Shown one piece after another: positions 17,560 to 25,951 of a stretch of DNA of 61,601 nt. Under the pieces are notes generated by a model. That model was not told where the DNA came from, made no database searches, and saw only the letters and a program-made list of their open reading frames with translations. Each line of letters opens with the position of its first letter. Position 1 is the stretch's first letter. Source of the DNA: Chloroflexota bacterium (lineage in GTDB: Bacteria > Chloroflexota > Anaerolineae > J102); the NCBI GenBank assembly GCA_013151415.1, contig JAADII010000068.1, positions 1-61,601 of the forward strand, written 5' to 3'. Both the position numbers and the translations under genes were made by a program.

Positions 17560-17650
17560 GAGGAGCTATGTGCATATTGCGTAGGGGCTTGTTGCAAATC
17601 GAAGGTTAGGAGGGATGGAGATAAAAGAGGTGTCACTTGACGCTTCTTTT

Positions 17651-17680
17651 ATCGTCCCATCGTCCATCGTCTTATCGTCC
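17651..17680. repeat. ATCGTCC array (family A, copy 3)
   Basis: Units ATCGTCCC, ATCGTCC, ATCGTCTT, ATCGTCC in tandem between the mutase start and the biotin-carrier stop. Its inverse complement continues as GGGACGATAAA(A)GMRGC, shared with the copy at 23,402-23,435. GATAAAAGA/TCTTTTATC (17,620-17,652) forms a short inverted pair alongside. Confidence 0.8.
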
Positions 17681-17745
17681 GAAGCTCTTCAGCAAGATTT
17701 CGCCACTCTAAAGATGAACGCATATGATGCATGAACGATTCGCGC

Positions 17746-18243
17746 TCAATGAATCACAAAAAGCTCCGCGCCTTGTTCGACGTTTTCGCCGGGCTTGATC
17801 TTGATTTCGCTGACCACGCCGGCCCGTTGCGCGCGTAGCTCGTTTTCCATCTTCATGGCTTCCAGGATGGCCAGGGGTTGGTCGGCCTCCACCTCGTCGC
17901 CCTCGTTCACCAGGACGCGCGTCACCAGGCCGGGAATGGGCGCCTTGACCACCAGGTCGCCGGTCGGGGCCACCAGAGCGCCCTGCTCACCGGCCAGCCG
18001 CAATTGCCGTTCGTCGGCCACTTTTACATCGAAGATATGGCTGCCCAACATGACGCGATAACCATGTTGCGTTTCCTCCACCACCAATTCCACCGACTCG
18101 TGATCCACCAGCAGCGAATAGAGGCCCAACACCCCCACCTGCAACAGGCTGGCCTCGACCGTTTCGCCATCCACCCTAATGCGGCCATCTTCATCGATAT
18201 CGATTTCGTAGATCGTATCTTCAACTTGGGCTTGATATTTCAT
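17746..18243 (-). CDS. Biotin carboxyl carrier protein of acyl-CoA carboxylase
   Basis: 165-residue carrier subunit. The C-terminal biotinyl/lipoyl domain ('VKAPIPGLVTRVLVNEGDEV' to the end) has the biotin-attachment motif EAMKMENE with Lys131. The first ~90 residues form a less conserved domain found in carriers of propionyl-/acetyl-CoA carboxylases and decarboxylases. It moves carboxybiotin between the biotin carboxylase (18,427-19,935) and the carboxyltransferase (20,874-22,424), both upstream on the same strand. The start MKYQAQVED lacks an evident Shine-Dalgarno. Family A repeats flank the gene on both sides. Confidence 0.93.
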   Translation of the reverse strand: MKYQAQVEDTIYEIDIDEDGRIRVDGETVEASLLQVGVLGLYSLLVDHESVELVVEETQHGYRVMLGSHIFDVKVADERQLRLAGEQGALVAPTGDLVVKAPIPGLVTRVLVNEGDEVEADQPLAILEAMKMENELRAQRAGVVSEIKIKPGENVEQGAELFVIH

Positions 18244-18314
18244 AAGGAATCGTCAACCAAATAGATGGTAAGTTAGAATCACCCCGAAACCACGCGTTCG
18301 TCACTACGAAAGCC

Positions 18315-18420
18315 CGACGATAAGACGATGGACGATGAAGCGCGCCCACAAGTTTGGCGAAACAATGTCTCTTCTCGGCGAAACGCCATATCGTCCTTTC
18401 GTCTCATCGTCTTATCGTCT
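18315..18420. repeat. Inverted GACGATR array (family A, copy 4)
   Basis: Left half GACGATAAGACGATGGACGATGAAG (18,315-18,340, direct units) and right half of inverted units (TATCGTCC, TTCGTCTC, ATCGTCTT, ATCGTCT; 18,389-18,420) surround a 48-base centre that itself repeats GGCGAAAC. It fills the space between the biotin carboxylase stop and the carrier start. Confidence 0.85.
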
Positions 18421-18426
18421 CTTTGC

Positions 18427-19935
18427 TCAGGGCAACACCCGCAGCCCGGCCAGCAACGCGGCGCGGCGCCAGGCGCTCGCGCCCGCGTCTTGCGTTGCGC
18501 CGTGGCTGATGTTGATGGCGCGAAGGCCGCGCTCGTGCATGAGCATCGCGGCCACCACAGCCGCCAGGCGCTGATAGTGCGCGTGGTCGCCCGAGGGTAG
18601 CGGAGTGTAATCGTCCAGGAACTTGGTGTCGAACTGGCCCCATTGGAAACGGGGCGAATCCATGAGCGTGCGATGGAAGGGGATGGATGTCTTGATGCCG
18701 GCGATGCGATACTCGCTCAGCGCCCGTCTCATGCGCAAGATGGCCTCGGCCCGACTTTCGCCATAGGCAATGAGTTTGGCGATCATGGGATCGTAAAAAA
18801 GCGAGACCTCCATGCCCTCATACACGCCCGACTCGACGCGAATGCCAGGGCCGGTGGGTTCGCGCAGGGCCACCACCTTGCCCCCCGAGGGCATGAAATT
18901 ATTCTCCGGGTCTTCGGCCGTGATGCGGCACTCGATGGCCCAACCTTTCATGCGCACATCATCTTGCTTGATGCGCAGGCGTCGGCCATCGGCGATGGAG
19001 ATCATCTCCTTGACGATGTCCACGCCCGTGACCAGCTCGGTGACGGGATGCTCGACCTGAAGGCGGGTGTTCATCTCCAAAAAATAGAAATTCCCCTCTT
19101 TGTCGAGCAAGAATTCAATGGTGCCGGCCGATACGTAATCCACGGCCCTTGCCGCGGCCACCGCGATCGCGCCCATCTTTTGGCGCAGTTCTTCATCCAC
19201 GGCCACCGAAGGCGCTTCCTCCACCAGCTTCTGGTGTCGTCGCTGGATGGAGCACTCGCGTTCGCCCAGGTGAATCACATTGCCGCGCGCGTCGGCCAAA
19301 ATCTGAATTTCCACGTGTCGCGCGCCTTCGATGGCTTTCTCAAGATAAACGCTATCGTTGCCGAACGCGGCCAGGGCCTCGCGCCGCGCCGCACCCAACG
19401 CGGAGATCAGATCATCGGGCCGGTGAACGAGCCTCATGCCCTTGCCGCCGCCCCCCGCGCTGGCCTTGACCAACACCGGATAGCCCAACTGCTCGGCCGC
19501 GCGGATCAGTTCGTCATCGGGCAAGTCGCGCGGGGTTCCGGGAACCAGGGGCACGCCGGCCTTGGCCACGGTCTCGCGCGCGGTCACCTTGTCGCCCATG
19601 GCCTCGATGGCTTCGGGCGAGGGGCCGATGAAGACAATGCCCGCGTCGCGACAATCGGCCGCGAACTGCGCGTTTTCGGCCAGAAAGCCGTAGCCAGGAT
19701 GAATCGCGTCCGCGCCGGCCCGACGAGCAACATCGATGAGTTTATCCCCGCGCAGATAACTATCGCGCGCGGGCGCGGGGCCGATGTGATAGGCTTCATC
19801 CGCGTAGCGGACGTGTAAAGCCGTGCGGTCCGGGTCCGAATACACGGCCACGGTCTTGATCCCGCGCTCCTGGCAGGCTCGGATAATGCGCACGGCTATC
19901 TCGCCGCGATTGGCAATGAGAACTTTCTTGAACAT
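18427..19935 (-). CDS. accC: Biotin carboxylase subunit of acyl-CoA (propionyl-CoA) carboxylase
   Basis: ATP-grasp enzyme that carboxylates biotin with bicarbonate. The 502-residue protein has 'KKVLIANRGEIAVRIIRA', 'YPVLVKASAGGGGKGMRLV' (ATP loop), 'YLEKAIEGARHVEIQIL', 'RRHQKLVEEAPS' and 'EMNTRLQVEHPVTELVTG'. After the standard ~445 residues there is a C-terminal extension of about 55 residues without a biotin domain; the carrier is separately encoded just downstream. The start codon follows CATAATCGCTC, with no Shine-Dalgarno but an AT-rich -10-like box five bases upstream. It could serve acetyl- and propionyl-CoA carboxylases; the mutase and epimerase favour propionyl-CoA. Confidence 0.95.
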   Translation of the reverse strand: MFKKVLIANRGEIAVRIIRACQERGIKTVAVYSDPDRTALHVRYADEAYHIGPAPARDSYLRGDKLIDVARRAGADAIHPGYGFLAENAQFAADCRDAGIVFIGPSPEAIEAMGDKVTARETVAKAGVPLVPGTPRDLPDDELIRAAEQLGYPVLVKASAGGGGKGMRLVHRPDDLISALGAARREALAAFGNDSVYLEKAIEGARHVEIQILADARGNVIHLGERECSIQRRHQKLVEEAPSVAVDEELRQKMGAIAVAAARAVDYVSAGTIEFLLDKEGNFYFLEMNTRLQVEHPVTELVTGVDIVKEMISIADGRRLRIKQDDVRMKGWAIECRITAEDPENNFMPSGGKVVALREPTGPGIRVESGVYEGMEVSLFYDPMIAKLIAYGESRAEAILRMRRALSEYRIAGIKTSIPFHRTLMDSPRFQWGQFDTKFLDDYTPLPSGDHAHYQRLAAVVAAMLMHERGLRAINISHGATQDAGASAWRRAALLAGLRVLP

Positions 19936-20080
19936 GAGCGATTATGGGGCTGAAAAAGGGTCAAGCGCCAGGTGTCAGGTTCAGTAGCTTGATACTTGAA
20001 ACCTGGAACTTGACATCTGTCTCCTCTGTGTTTCTGGTTTGATTGCAGCAGGCCACCGTACGCAATGCGCAACACGCACA

Positions 20081-20653
20081 CTAATACCTCCTCCCCACCA
20101 TCCGAAACGTTAGTTCGACCCGGTCAGGGCCGAGGGGAGCAGGGGGGAGAGCGGTCAGCTCTTGGGTCTGGCCGAAGTGGGGGCCGGGACGGAGGGAAGT
20201 GCGACGAATGGTTCGCAATATCGCCTGCACGGGCGCGGCCAGGGGGATGTCGAGGCTGTCCTCCCATTGTACATGAAGCGCCGCATAACCATAGACCCAA
20301 TCATCGGGCTGAATGACATTCGCGGGGCCGGAGTCGAAGGTGGAGGTGAGCAGGGTGATGGGGGTGGGGGTTTCCAGTTGCAGGTAGGCGATGGTTAGAT
20401 CGGCTTCCTCCAGCGCGAAGGTCTGCGCGACGCGGCCCGCAAACGCGTAATACGCGCCATCCACCGCGACAAAGCGGGCTTGCCGTTGCGAAGGCGCGAG
20501 CAAATCGAACCAACCAGCCGCGTCTTCATACGCGCGGGGTGCGAGCAAGTCGCTAACAATGACAATGTCATACGTCGCGCCGACCTCGACGCCCTGATAA
20601 CTTCGCGCGGCGAACACATGATCCGGCAGACGGAGTTGGAAGATAGCGCTCAT
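20081..20653 (-). CDS. Unknown protein inside the carboxylase cluster (190 aa)
   Basis: Not recognised. The predicted product is beta-rich, has no signal peptide, membrane segment or Cys, and holds several Pro-rich turns (LETPTPITLLTSTFDSG). Codon use is like that of the neighbours, and the frame stays open for 190 codons between biotin carboxylase and carboxyltransferase genes on the same strand. The ATG at 20653 lies within a GACGATG family A unit, with no Shine-Dalgarno, so translation may start elsewhere or the repeat may have replaced the original start. Location suggests an accessory role for the carboxylase, but this is only positional. Confidence 0.6.
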   Translation of the reverse strand: MSAIFQLRLPDHVFAARSYQGVEVGATYDIVIVSDLLAPRAYEDAAGWFDLLAPSQRQARFVAVDGAYYAFAGRVAQTFALEEADLTIAYLQLETPTPITLLTSTFDSGPANVIQPDDWVYGYAALHVQWEDSLDIPLAAPVQAILRTIRRTSLRPGPHFGQTQELTALPPAPLGPDRVELTFRMVGRRY

Positions 20654-20668
20654 CGTCTCATCGTCCGA
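20651..20668. repeat. Short family A remnant overlapping a start codon
   Basis: CATCGTCTCATCGTCCGAG on the plus strand reads CTCGGACGATGAGACGATG on the minus strand, so the final unit supplies the ATG of the 190-residue ORF. Confidence 0.7.
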
Positions 20669-20675
20669 GCATCTT

Positions 20676-20879
20676 AAGTGCTTACTTATTTGAAACTTGA
20701 GCCATATCTTTTGCCTATGCCGACCAAGCTAGACGAAAGTAGACCAAAGTAGACCAGGTTTTGCTTCGTCCATCTTCGTCTTATGGTCTATGTTCGTCTG
20801 CTTGCATGCCAGGCGAAGCGCCGATGCTTTCGCCTCCTATCTCAAGCCACTCAAGTTTCAAGCCATAACTTACTTAAAG
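20676..20879 (+). repeat. Copy 2 of the ~150-175 bp intergenic element (family C), with inverted ends
   Basis: Core 20,676-20,850 matches the reverse complement of 12,604-12,757. This copy is bounded by TGAAACTTGAG (20,691-20,701) and its exact complement CTCAAGTTTCA (20,850-20,860), with weaker pairing beyond (CTTAAGT... and ...ACTTAAAG). The centre has TAGACGAA/TAGACCAA units and inverted TTCGTCT/GGTCTAT units. The carboxyltransferase stop codon (20,874-20,876) lies in the right end. Confidence 0.8.
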
Positions 20880-22424
20880 CGGAATATTGCCGTGCTTCTT
20901 GAAAGGATTCGTGTCGCGCTTGTTGCGCAGCATCTCCAGGGCGTTGATGAGGCGGGGACGGGTTTCGTGCGGCTCGATCACGTCATCCACATAACCGTAA
21001 GAGGCCGCGACATAGGGATTGGCGAACTTTTCGCGATATTCGGCCACCAGGCGGGCGCGTTCGGCTTCGGGGTCCGCGGCCTGGGCCAGCTGACGACGAT
21101 AGATGATGTTGACCGCGCCTTCCGGCCCCATAACCGCAATCTCGGCCGTGGGCCAGGCCAAAACCAGGTCACCGCGAATGTGCTTGGAGTTCATCACGCA
21201 GTACGCGCCGCCATAGGCCTTGCGGGTGATGACCGTGATCTTAGGCACGGTGGCCTCGCAATAGGCGTAGAGCAGCTTGGCCCCGTTGCGGATGATGCCC
21301 CCATGCTCTTGCGCGACCCCCGGCAAAAAGCCCGGCACATCTTCGAAAGTGATGATAGGAATATTGAACGCGTCGCAAAAGCGCACGAAACGACCGCCCT
21401 TGATGGACGCGTCGATGTCGAGCACGCCGGCCAACACCGCGGGCTGCTGCGCCACAACGCCCACGCTACGACCGCCCAACCGAGCGAATCCCACGAGGAT
21501 GTTTTGCGCGTAGTGGCGATGCACTTCCAGGAAACGGCCGTCATCCACCACGCGGCGGATGACCTCGCGCATGTCGTAGGGCTTATTGGGATGGTCGGGG
21601 ACGATCGTGTCCAGTTCGGGGTCCTGGCGCAGGGGGTCGTCGGTGGTGGGTTCGTAGGGCGGGTCTTCGAGATTGTTCTGAGGCAAATAGGAAAGGAGCT
21701 GCTGGGCCAGGAACATGGCGTCCTCTTCGGTGTCGGCCACAAAATGGGCCACGCCGCTCTTGCTGGCGTGCGTGTACGCGCCGCCCAGCTCGTCGAAAGT
21801 GACCTCCTCGTGGGTGACGGTCTTCACCACGTCTGGGCCGGTGACGAACATGTGCGACGTGCCCTGCACCATGATGATGAAATCGGTGATCGCGGGCGAA
21901 TAAACCGCGCCGCCCGCGCACGGTCCCATGATCACCGAGACCTGGGGCACCACGCCCGAAGCCAGGGTGTTGCGCAAAAAGATTTCCGCGTAACCGCCCA
22001 GCGAGACCACGCCCTCCTGAATGCGCGCGCCGCCCGAATCATTGAGACCGATGATGGGCGCGCCGTTCTTCATGGCCATGTCCATGATCTTGCAGATTTT
22101 CTCCGCGTGCGCGCCCGAGAGCGAGCCGCCGAACACGGTGAAATCCTGCGAAAACACATAGACCAGCCGACCGTTGATGGTTCCGTACCCCGTCACCACG
22201 CCGTCACCCAAAGGGCGGTTTTTCTCCATGCCAAAATCATGACACCGATGCACAACAAAGGGATCGAGTTCTCGAAAGGAGCCTTTGTCCAGCAGGAGCG
22301 CCAGCCGCTCGCGGGCCGTATACTTGCCTTTTTGATGTTGGCGACGGATGCGCTCTTCACCGCCGCCCAGTTGCGCCTGTTCGCGTAGTTGGTGCAGATA
22401 TTCGATACGGTTTCGATTGCTCAT
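20874..22424 (-). CDS. pccB: Acyl-CoA (propionyl-CoA) carboxylase carboxyltransferase subunit
   Basis: Transfers CO2 from carboxybiotin to propionyl-CoA (or acetyl-CoA). The 516-residue product has both crotonase-like halves: '[14 protein letters not shown]', '[20 protein letters not shown]', '[14 protein letters not shown]', '[16 protein letters not shown]', and later '[29 protein letters not shown]' and '[15 protein letters not shown]'. This AccAD-fused type is typical of PccB/AccD5 enzymes. It opens the carboxylase cluster; a TTGAGC-17-TATAAT promoter lies just upstream. Its stop codon lies in the family C element. Substrate preference is inferred from the mutase and epimerase nearby. Confidence 0.95.
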   Translation of the reverse strand: MSNRNRIEYLHQLREQAQLGGGEERIRRQHQKGKYTARERLALLLDKGSFRELDPFVVHRCHDFGMEKNRPLGDGVVTGYGTINGRLVYVFSQDFTVFGGSLSGAHAEKICKIMDMAMKNGAPIIGLNDSGGARIQEGVVSLGGYAEIFLRNTLASGVVPQVSVIMGPCAGGAVYSPAITDFIIMVQGTSHMFVTGPDVVKTVTHEEVTFDELGGAYTHASKSGVAHFVADTEEDAMFLAQQLLSYLPQNNLEDPPYEPTTDDPLRQDPELDTIVPDHPNKPYDMREVIRRVVDDGRFLEVHRHYAQNILVGFARLGGRSVGVVAQQPAVLAGVLDIDASIKGGRFVRFCDAFNIPIITFEDVPGFLPGVAQEHGGIIRNGAKLLYAYCEATVPKITVITRKAYGGAYCVMNSKHIRGDLVLAWPTAEIAVMGPEGAVNIIYRRQLAQAADPEAERARLVAEYREKFANPYVAASYGYVDDVIEPHETRPRLINALEMLRNKRDTNPFKKHGNIPL

Positions 22425-22478
22425 GCCATTTGCTCACAATTTGAAATGAAGGGCGCGGCGCGATCCGACGCCCATCGA

Positions 22479-22507
22479 ATTATAGTGGAAAGCGCGCCAG
22501 CGCTCAA
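22479..22507 (-). promoter_or_regulatory. Predicted sigma-70-type promoter of the carboxylase cluster
   Basis: On the minus strand TTGAGC (22,507-22,502) and TATAAT (22,484-22,479) are separated by 17 bases. Transcription would start near 22,472, giving a leader of ~48 bases before the carboxyltransferase ATG. Confidence 0.7.
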
Positions 22508-22541
22508 TATTTACAAACAATCTTGGCGACGAAAACGCTCA

Positions 22542-23333
22542 TCAGAGTGGCCGGATCAACCCCAATAGCGTCAGCGCGGCAATAATAATCGGTTGATGAA
22601 TCAAATAGAGCAGCAAGGCGTTTTGGCCCAAGAGTCGTAAGGTTGGAACGCCGGGCCAATGCGAGAGATCAGGAGGCGAAAAACGTCGTCCTTCTGGCCC
22701 ATAGAGCAGATTGCCCAAAAAAATGCCAATGAGAATAACGCCGAACCAGGGAATGAGCGGGAAATAATCAAAAGCGGGGCGCGGCGTCGCGTCCAAACCC
22801 ACCCAGTCCAGCCAGTTGATATTTAGCCCCAGCCAGAGCACGACCCGACCCAAGAAAAGCAGAAAAACTCCCAAAATGAGGTTGAGCCAGCGAAAACGGA
22901 GGAAAGGGTAGGAAATAAGGATGGAGGCGCCGATGAGGTGTAAAATGCCAAAGCGTACATAATAAGCCGGGTCGAACAAAAAGGTGACAACACCGATTAT
23001 CACTCCCCAGGAGAACACCACGAGTCCGCGACGAAAATAGGGGCCGTAACTGACTTTTCCTTTAGCCAACATGCGTTGATAGCGCAAAGCCAGCGAAACG
23101 CCGGCCAGACCAATGAACATGTTGGCCGTCACCTGCTGTTCATAATGCCAAAAACCAGTATAAATCTCAATGTCGAAATCACCCAGGCCTTGCAAATCCC
23201 ACACAACATGGTAAATGGCCATGAGCACAAACGCGATCCCGCGTAGAGCATCCACTTCCCAATAGCGTCCGGTCCGCACCTGCCAGATGGGCCGCACGCT
23301 CGCGCGCATGATTGAGACGTATGTTGAAAGCAT
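22542..23333 (-). CDS. DUF1624 / heparan-alpha-glucosaminide acetyltransferase-like membrane protein
   Basis: 263-residue polytopic membrane protein with about eight hydrophobic segments. The N-terminal 'RYWEVDALRGIAFVLMAIYHVVWDL' is the signature of the DUF1624 family, with DALRG and a histidine in the first helix as in acyltransferases that carry acetyl groups across the membrane. Later GRVVLWLGL, PLIPWFGVILIGIFLGN and NALLLYLIHQP motifs also match. Likely function is O- or N-acetylation of an envelope glycan, but the substrate is unknown. The start at 23333 is uncertain; an ATG eight codons later is also plausible. Confidence 0.82.
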   Translation of the reverse strand: MLSTYVSIMRASVRPIWQVRTGRYWEVDALRGIAFVLMAIYHVVWDLQGLGDFDIEIYTGFWHYEQQVTANMFIGLAGVSLALRYQRMLAKGKVSYGPYFRRGLVVFSWGVIIGVVTFLFDPAYYVRFGILHLIGASILISYPFLRFRWLNLILGVFLLFLGRVVLWLGLNINWLDWVGLDATPRPAFDYFPLIPWFGVILIGIFLGNLLYGPEGRRFSPPDLSHWPGVPTLRLLGQNALLLYLIHQPIIIAALTLLGLIRPL

Positions 23334-23401
23334 AGAAGGTGATTTGAGAGAGATATAAGCCGGGGTTACTTTGTGTCCAGGTGTTCGTTGCGATGAAAGC
23401 C

Positions 23402-23435
23402 GGACGATAAGACGATGGACGATGGGACGATAAAG
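23402..23435. repeat. GACGATR array (family A, copy 5)
   Basis: GGACGATAA, GACGATG, GACGATGG, GACGATAAAG in tandem, nearly identical to the inverse complement of the copy at 17,651-17,680. It lies in the ~340-base gap between the DUF1624 gene start and the oxidase gene stop. No other feature is seen in that gap. Confidence 0.8.
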
Positions 23436-23669
23436 CGCTTCGCCAACCATGAATTCATTGTCCGGCCAAACCTTTCGCCTCAAGTGCAAGTTGGTTCGGT
23501 TGGCTCGATAGTGTAACGGCGTTTGGCCTCAAAGACAAGATCAAATCCTCCCCCTCATAAGAGTTGCCGCTCTCGCCCCATCAAACAATTTGCTTTTCGC
23601 GGGCGGCCTTCCGGCTTGAGACGCGCGTTTTCCAGCCATAGGCAATCGTTGTCTCGAGTGGGGTCCGAT

Positions 23670-25091
23670 TCAAGCGCGGGTTAAAGCCAGCGCGCGTTCG
23701 GCCGCGATGCGGCCCTGGCGGATGCAGTCGGGAACGCCCACCCCGCGATAGGCGCTGCCGATGAGATGAAGGTTGGCCGGACAGGCCGCTTCGAGCGCGG
23801 CTATTCGTTCGAGATGACCTACGTCGTATTGGGCTGAGGCCCGCGGCCATCTATGAATACGCACCAATGTCGGTTCGGCGTAAATCCCCATTATGTCGCG
23901 TAGCTCTTCTCTAACCGCGGCGAGCAGAGCTTCATCGGACAGAGCGAACACATCGGGACGGCGGGAACCTCCGAAGAATACGCGCAACAGTTCATATCCT
24001 TCGGGCGCGCGGCCCGCCCACTTGCGAGAGGTCCAGGTGATGGCGTTGATGCGACGATTTTCCTTGCGCGGGATGAGAATGCCGTAGCCGGTGCGCGGCG
24101 CAGGGATGTCTTCGGTTCGATAGGCCAGCGTCGCTACGCCTGTATCCACATAGCGAATAGCGCGTAGACCCGCCGCCAATTTTGGGCTGAGGTCAGAAAT
24201 CATGGTCGCCGCGGCGTAAGCGGGTGTGGCCAGAAGCGCTTGATCCGCATACGCAACCTGGTTGTGGGCGAGGTGGAGCAAAAATCCCGAACCTTGCGCC
24301 TGTATGCGCTTCACGGGCGTTTGTAAATGCAAATCCGCCTTCAGCGCCTGCATCAGGGCCTGCACCAATGATTCCATGCCCTCGCGAAGACTGATGAACG
24401 CGCCGCGAGGGAGGTTTGGCTGTGCAGAATGGGCCGGAGCCGGCGGCGGGGACGAGCGTCTTCGCATAGCCATCATGCCCCGAATCAAACTCCCATGCTG
24501 TTTTTCCAGGGCGCGAAACCGCGGAAAAGTGGCCATGATGCTCTGTTTTTCAGCATCTGCGTTGTGTATGCCGGCCAGTAGCGGTTCGGCCAAACGTTCT
24601 AAAGCCTCTTCGCCCAAACGCCTTCGGATAAAATCGGCCAAAGTCTCGTCGCCATCATCTTTGCGGGGCGGAATGAACACTTCCAAACCCATGCGCAATT
24701 TCGCCCAAGGTGAAAACAAAGGGCTAAGCGCAAAGGGGATGATGCGAGTAGGAATAATGAGCATCACGCCTTCGGGCAGAGGGACCAAACGCCCGTTTTC
24801 ACGAATATACACGCCTTTATGTTCTGGTCGCGCGCCAATAAGCTCGTGAGCTAAGCCCAATTCTTGAATCAGCTGCGTCGCATCCGGTTTCTGACCAAAG
24901 TAACTGTCAGGGCCGGCTTCGATGATGAAACCATCGATGCGTTCAGTGCGTAGTTTGCCGCCCGGTCGAGCGCTCGCGTCGAAGATGGTGATATGCACGT
25001 CGCGGTCTTGACGGGCGGCCTCCTTTTGTAGGTGGTATGCGGCGCTCAGCCCGGCAATGCCAGCGCCGATGATGGCGATGTGGTGGGTCAT
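23670..25091 (-). CDS. hemY: FAD-dependent protoporphyrinogen/coproporphyrinogen oxidase
   Basis: Oxidises a porphyrinogen to the porphyrin late in heme synthesis, using FAD and oxygen. The 473-residue protein starts with the dinucleotide fold 'HIAIIGAGIAGLSAAYHLQKEA', has 'RPGGKLRTERIDGFIIEAGPDSYF', and the C-terminal 'ANLHLIGSAYRGVGVPDCIRQGRIAAERAL'. Length and motifs fit HemG/HemY/CgoX; whether the substrate is protoporphyrinogen IX or coproporphyrinogen III cannot be read from sequence. GAGAGG precedes the ATG by about 11 bases. It is the last gene of a minus-strand cluster with a radical SAM/SPASM protein and two small membrane proteins; other heme genes are absent from the window. Confidence 0.93.
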   Translation of the reverse strand: MTHHIAIIGAGIAGLSAAYHLQKEAARQDRDVHITIFDASARPGGKLRTERIDGFIIEAGPDSYFGQKPDATQLIQELGLAHELIGARPEHKGVYIRENGRLVPLPEGVMLIIPTRIIPFALSPLFSPWAKLRMGLEVFIPPRKDDGDETLADFIRRRLGEEALERLAEPLLAGIHNADAEKQSIMATFPRFRALEKQHGSLIRGMMAMRRRSSPPPAPAHSAQPNLPRGAFISLREGMESLVQALMQALKADLHLQTPVKRIQAQGSGFLLHLAHNQVAYADQALLATPAYAAATMISDLSPKLAAGLRAIRYVDTGVATLAYRTEDIPAPRTGYGILIPRKENRRINAITWTSRKWAGRAPEGYELLRVFFGGSRRPDVFALSDEALLAAVREELRDIMGIYAEPTLVRIHRWPRASAQYDVGHLERIAALEAACPANLHLIGSAYRGVGVPDCIRQGRIAAERALALTRA

Positions 25092-25194
25092 AAGTCGTCG
25101 TCCTCTCTTGCGCTCGGTCGCTGTCAGACGCTCTCAGCGCTTCACCCCCATCGGTTTTCGGCGGGGTCGAATGATTTCGAAGCGCTTTCTCATG

Positions 25195-25527
25195 TTAAAG
25201 ATGCGGCGCTTTCCAGGTGCGAATCTTATCCGCGAAAGGCGGTTCGATCTTCTTGGCTTTGAAAGGAAACCAACCCAGTTCGGCGCGGATGGCTTGCTCC
25301 TTCAGCTCGGTTGCGCCCCACACCAATGAAGCGCCAATGGCTCCACCCAAAGCCGCGAGCCAATCCGAGGCAAAGAACAGAGAGCCGAGGATGACGAAAA
25401 CGCCCAGGCCCATCACGTAGGGCCACCAAAGGAAGCCGAAATAGCGCTCCCCGCGAATGACCCATACGAAACCCAGGCCGATGATCAAAAAGGTGGCCAG
25501 GCCAATGGCTAGTCCGAATCCATTCAT
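25195..25527 (-). CDS. DUF4491-like membrane protein A
   Basis: 110 residues with three hydrophobic segments. The pattern 'GLAIGLATFLIIGLGFVWVIRGERYFG...WW', then 'ASLVWGATELKEQAIRAELGWFPFKAKKI' resembles DUF4491 proteins, where the conserved E-x2-Q-x2-R-x3-GWFP end is characteristic. The ATG at 25527 follows GGGAGGAAGC and overlaps the previous gene's stop (ATGA). With its upstream neighbour it forms a coupled pair, probably a heteromer or a duplicated gene. Position between radical SAM and porphyrinogen oxidase genes hints at a membrane step in heme handling; this is inference. Confidence 0.65.
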   Translation of the reverse strand: MNGFGLAIGLATFLIIGLGFVWVIRGERYFGFLWWPYVMGLGVFVILGSLFFASDWLAALGGAIGASLVWGATELKEQAIRAELGWFPFKAKKIEPPFADKIRTWKAPHL

Positions 25528-25949
25528 GACGCTTCCTCCCCGGTTGTGACCAGGCGCACCGCTTCCTCCGCATTTACGCGACGCCCCACCGGCTCGCGAT
25601 CGAGCAGGTCGAGCGTGGTCGCGGAGGAATGGGCTTTCAAGATGCGAGCATGTCGCGGGTTGTCGGGGTTGGCGGGCGCGTGGCCATGTTTCACGCGGTT
25701 TTCCTGACGCACAAGTTCGAATGCATCCCACAAAAGCGTTACGCCAATAATGCCCGCGGCCACGGCGATGTGCTTGTTGTCGGTTGTGGCGGCCCATAGT
25801 TCAAGAGCCAGCCCCAACAACAGGGTGAGAAGCACGGCTGGCCAAAGGCGGGGCGAATGACGTTCAATGACGCGCACGCCGACATGCCCCCACCAAATGC
25901 CCAAAAACGCGCTCAAAGCGGCTGTGAGTGCAATAAGATTGAGGGACAT
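25524..25949 (-). CDS. DUF4491-like membrane protein B
   Basis: 141 residues, three hydrophobic helices, then a soluble tail. The segment 'GVTLLWDAFELVRQENRVKHGHAPANPDNPRH' parallels the E-x2-Q-x2-R-x3-G(W)xPxNP end of DUF4491 and of protein A, so the two appear to be paralogs; the tail of ~50 residues is unique to B. It starts 2 bases after the radical SAM stop with a GGGGAGGTG site and its stop overlaps protein A (ATGA), so three genes are translationally coupled. Function unknown. Confidence 0.6.
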   Translation of the reverse strand: MSLNLIALTAALSAFLGIWWGHVGVRVIERHSPRLWPAVLLTLLLGLALELWAATTDNKHIAVAAGIIGVTLLWDAFELVRQENRVKHGHAPANPDNPRHARILKAHSSATTLDLLDREPVGRRVNAEEAVRLVTTGEEAS

Positions 25950-25951
25950 GA

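Noticed and set aside
20790-22388. 532-codon plus-strand frame
   Set aside because: It lies antisense to the carboxyltransferase gene; the high GC third positions of the real gene keep the opposite frame open.
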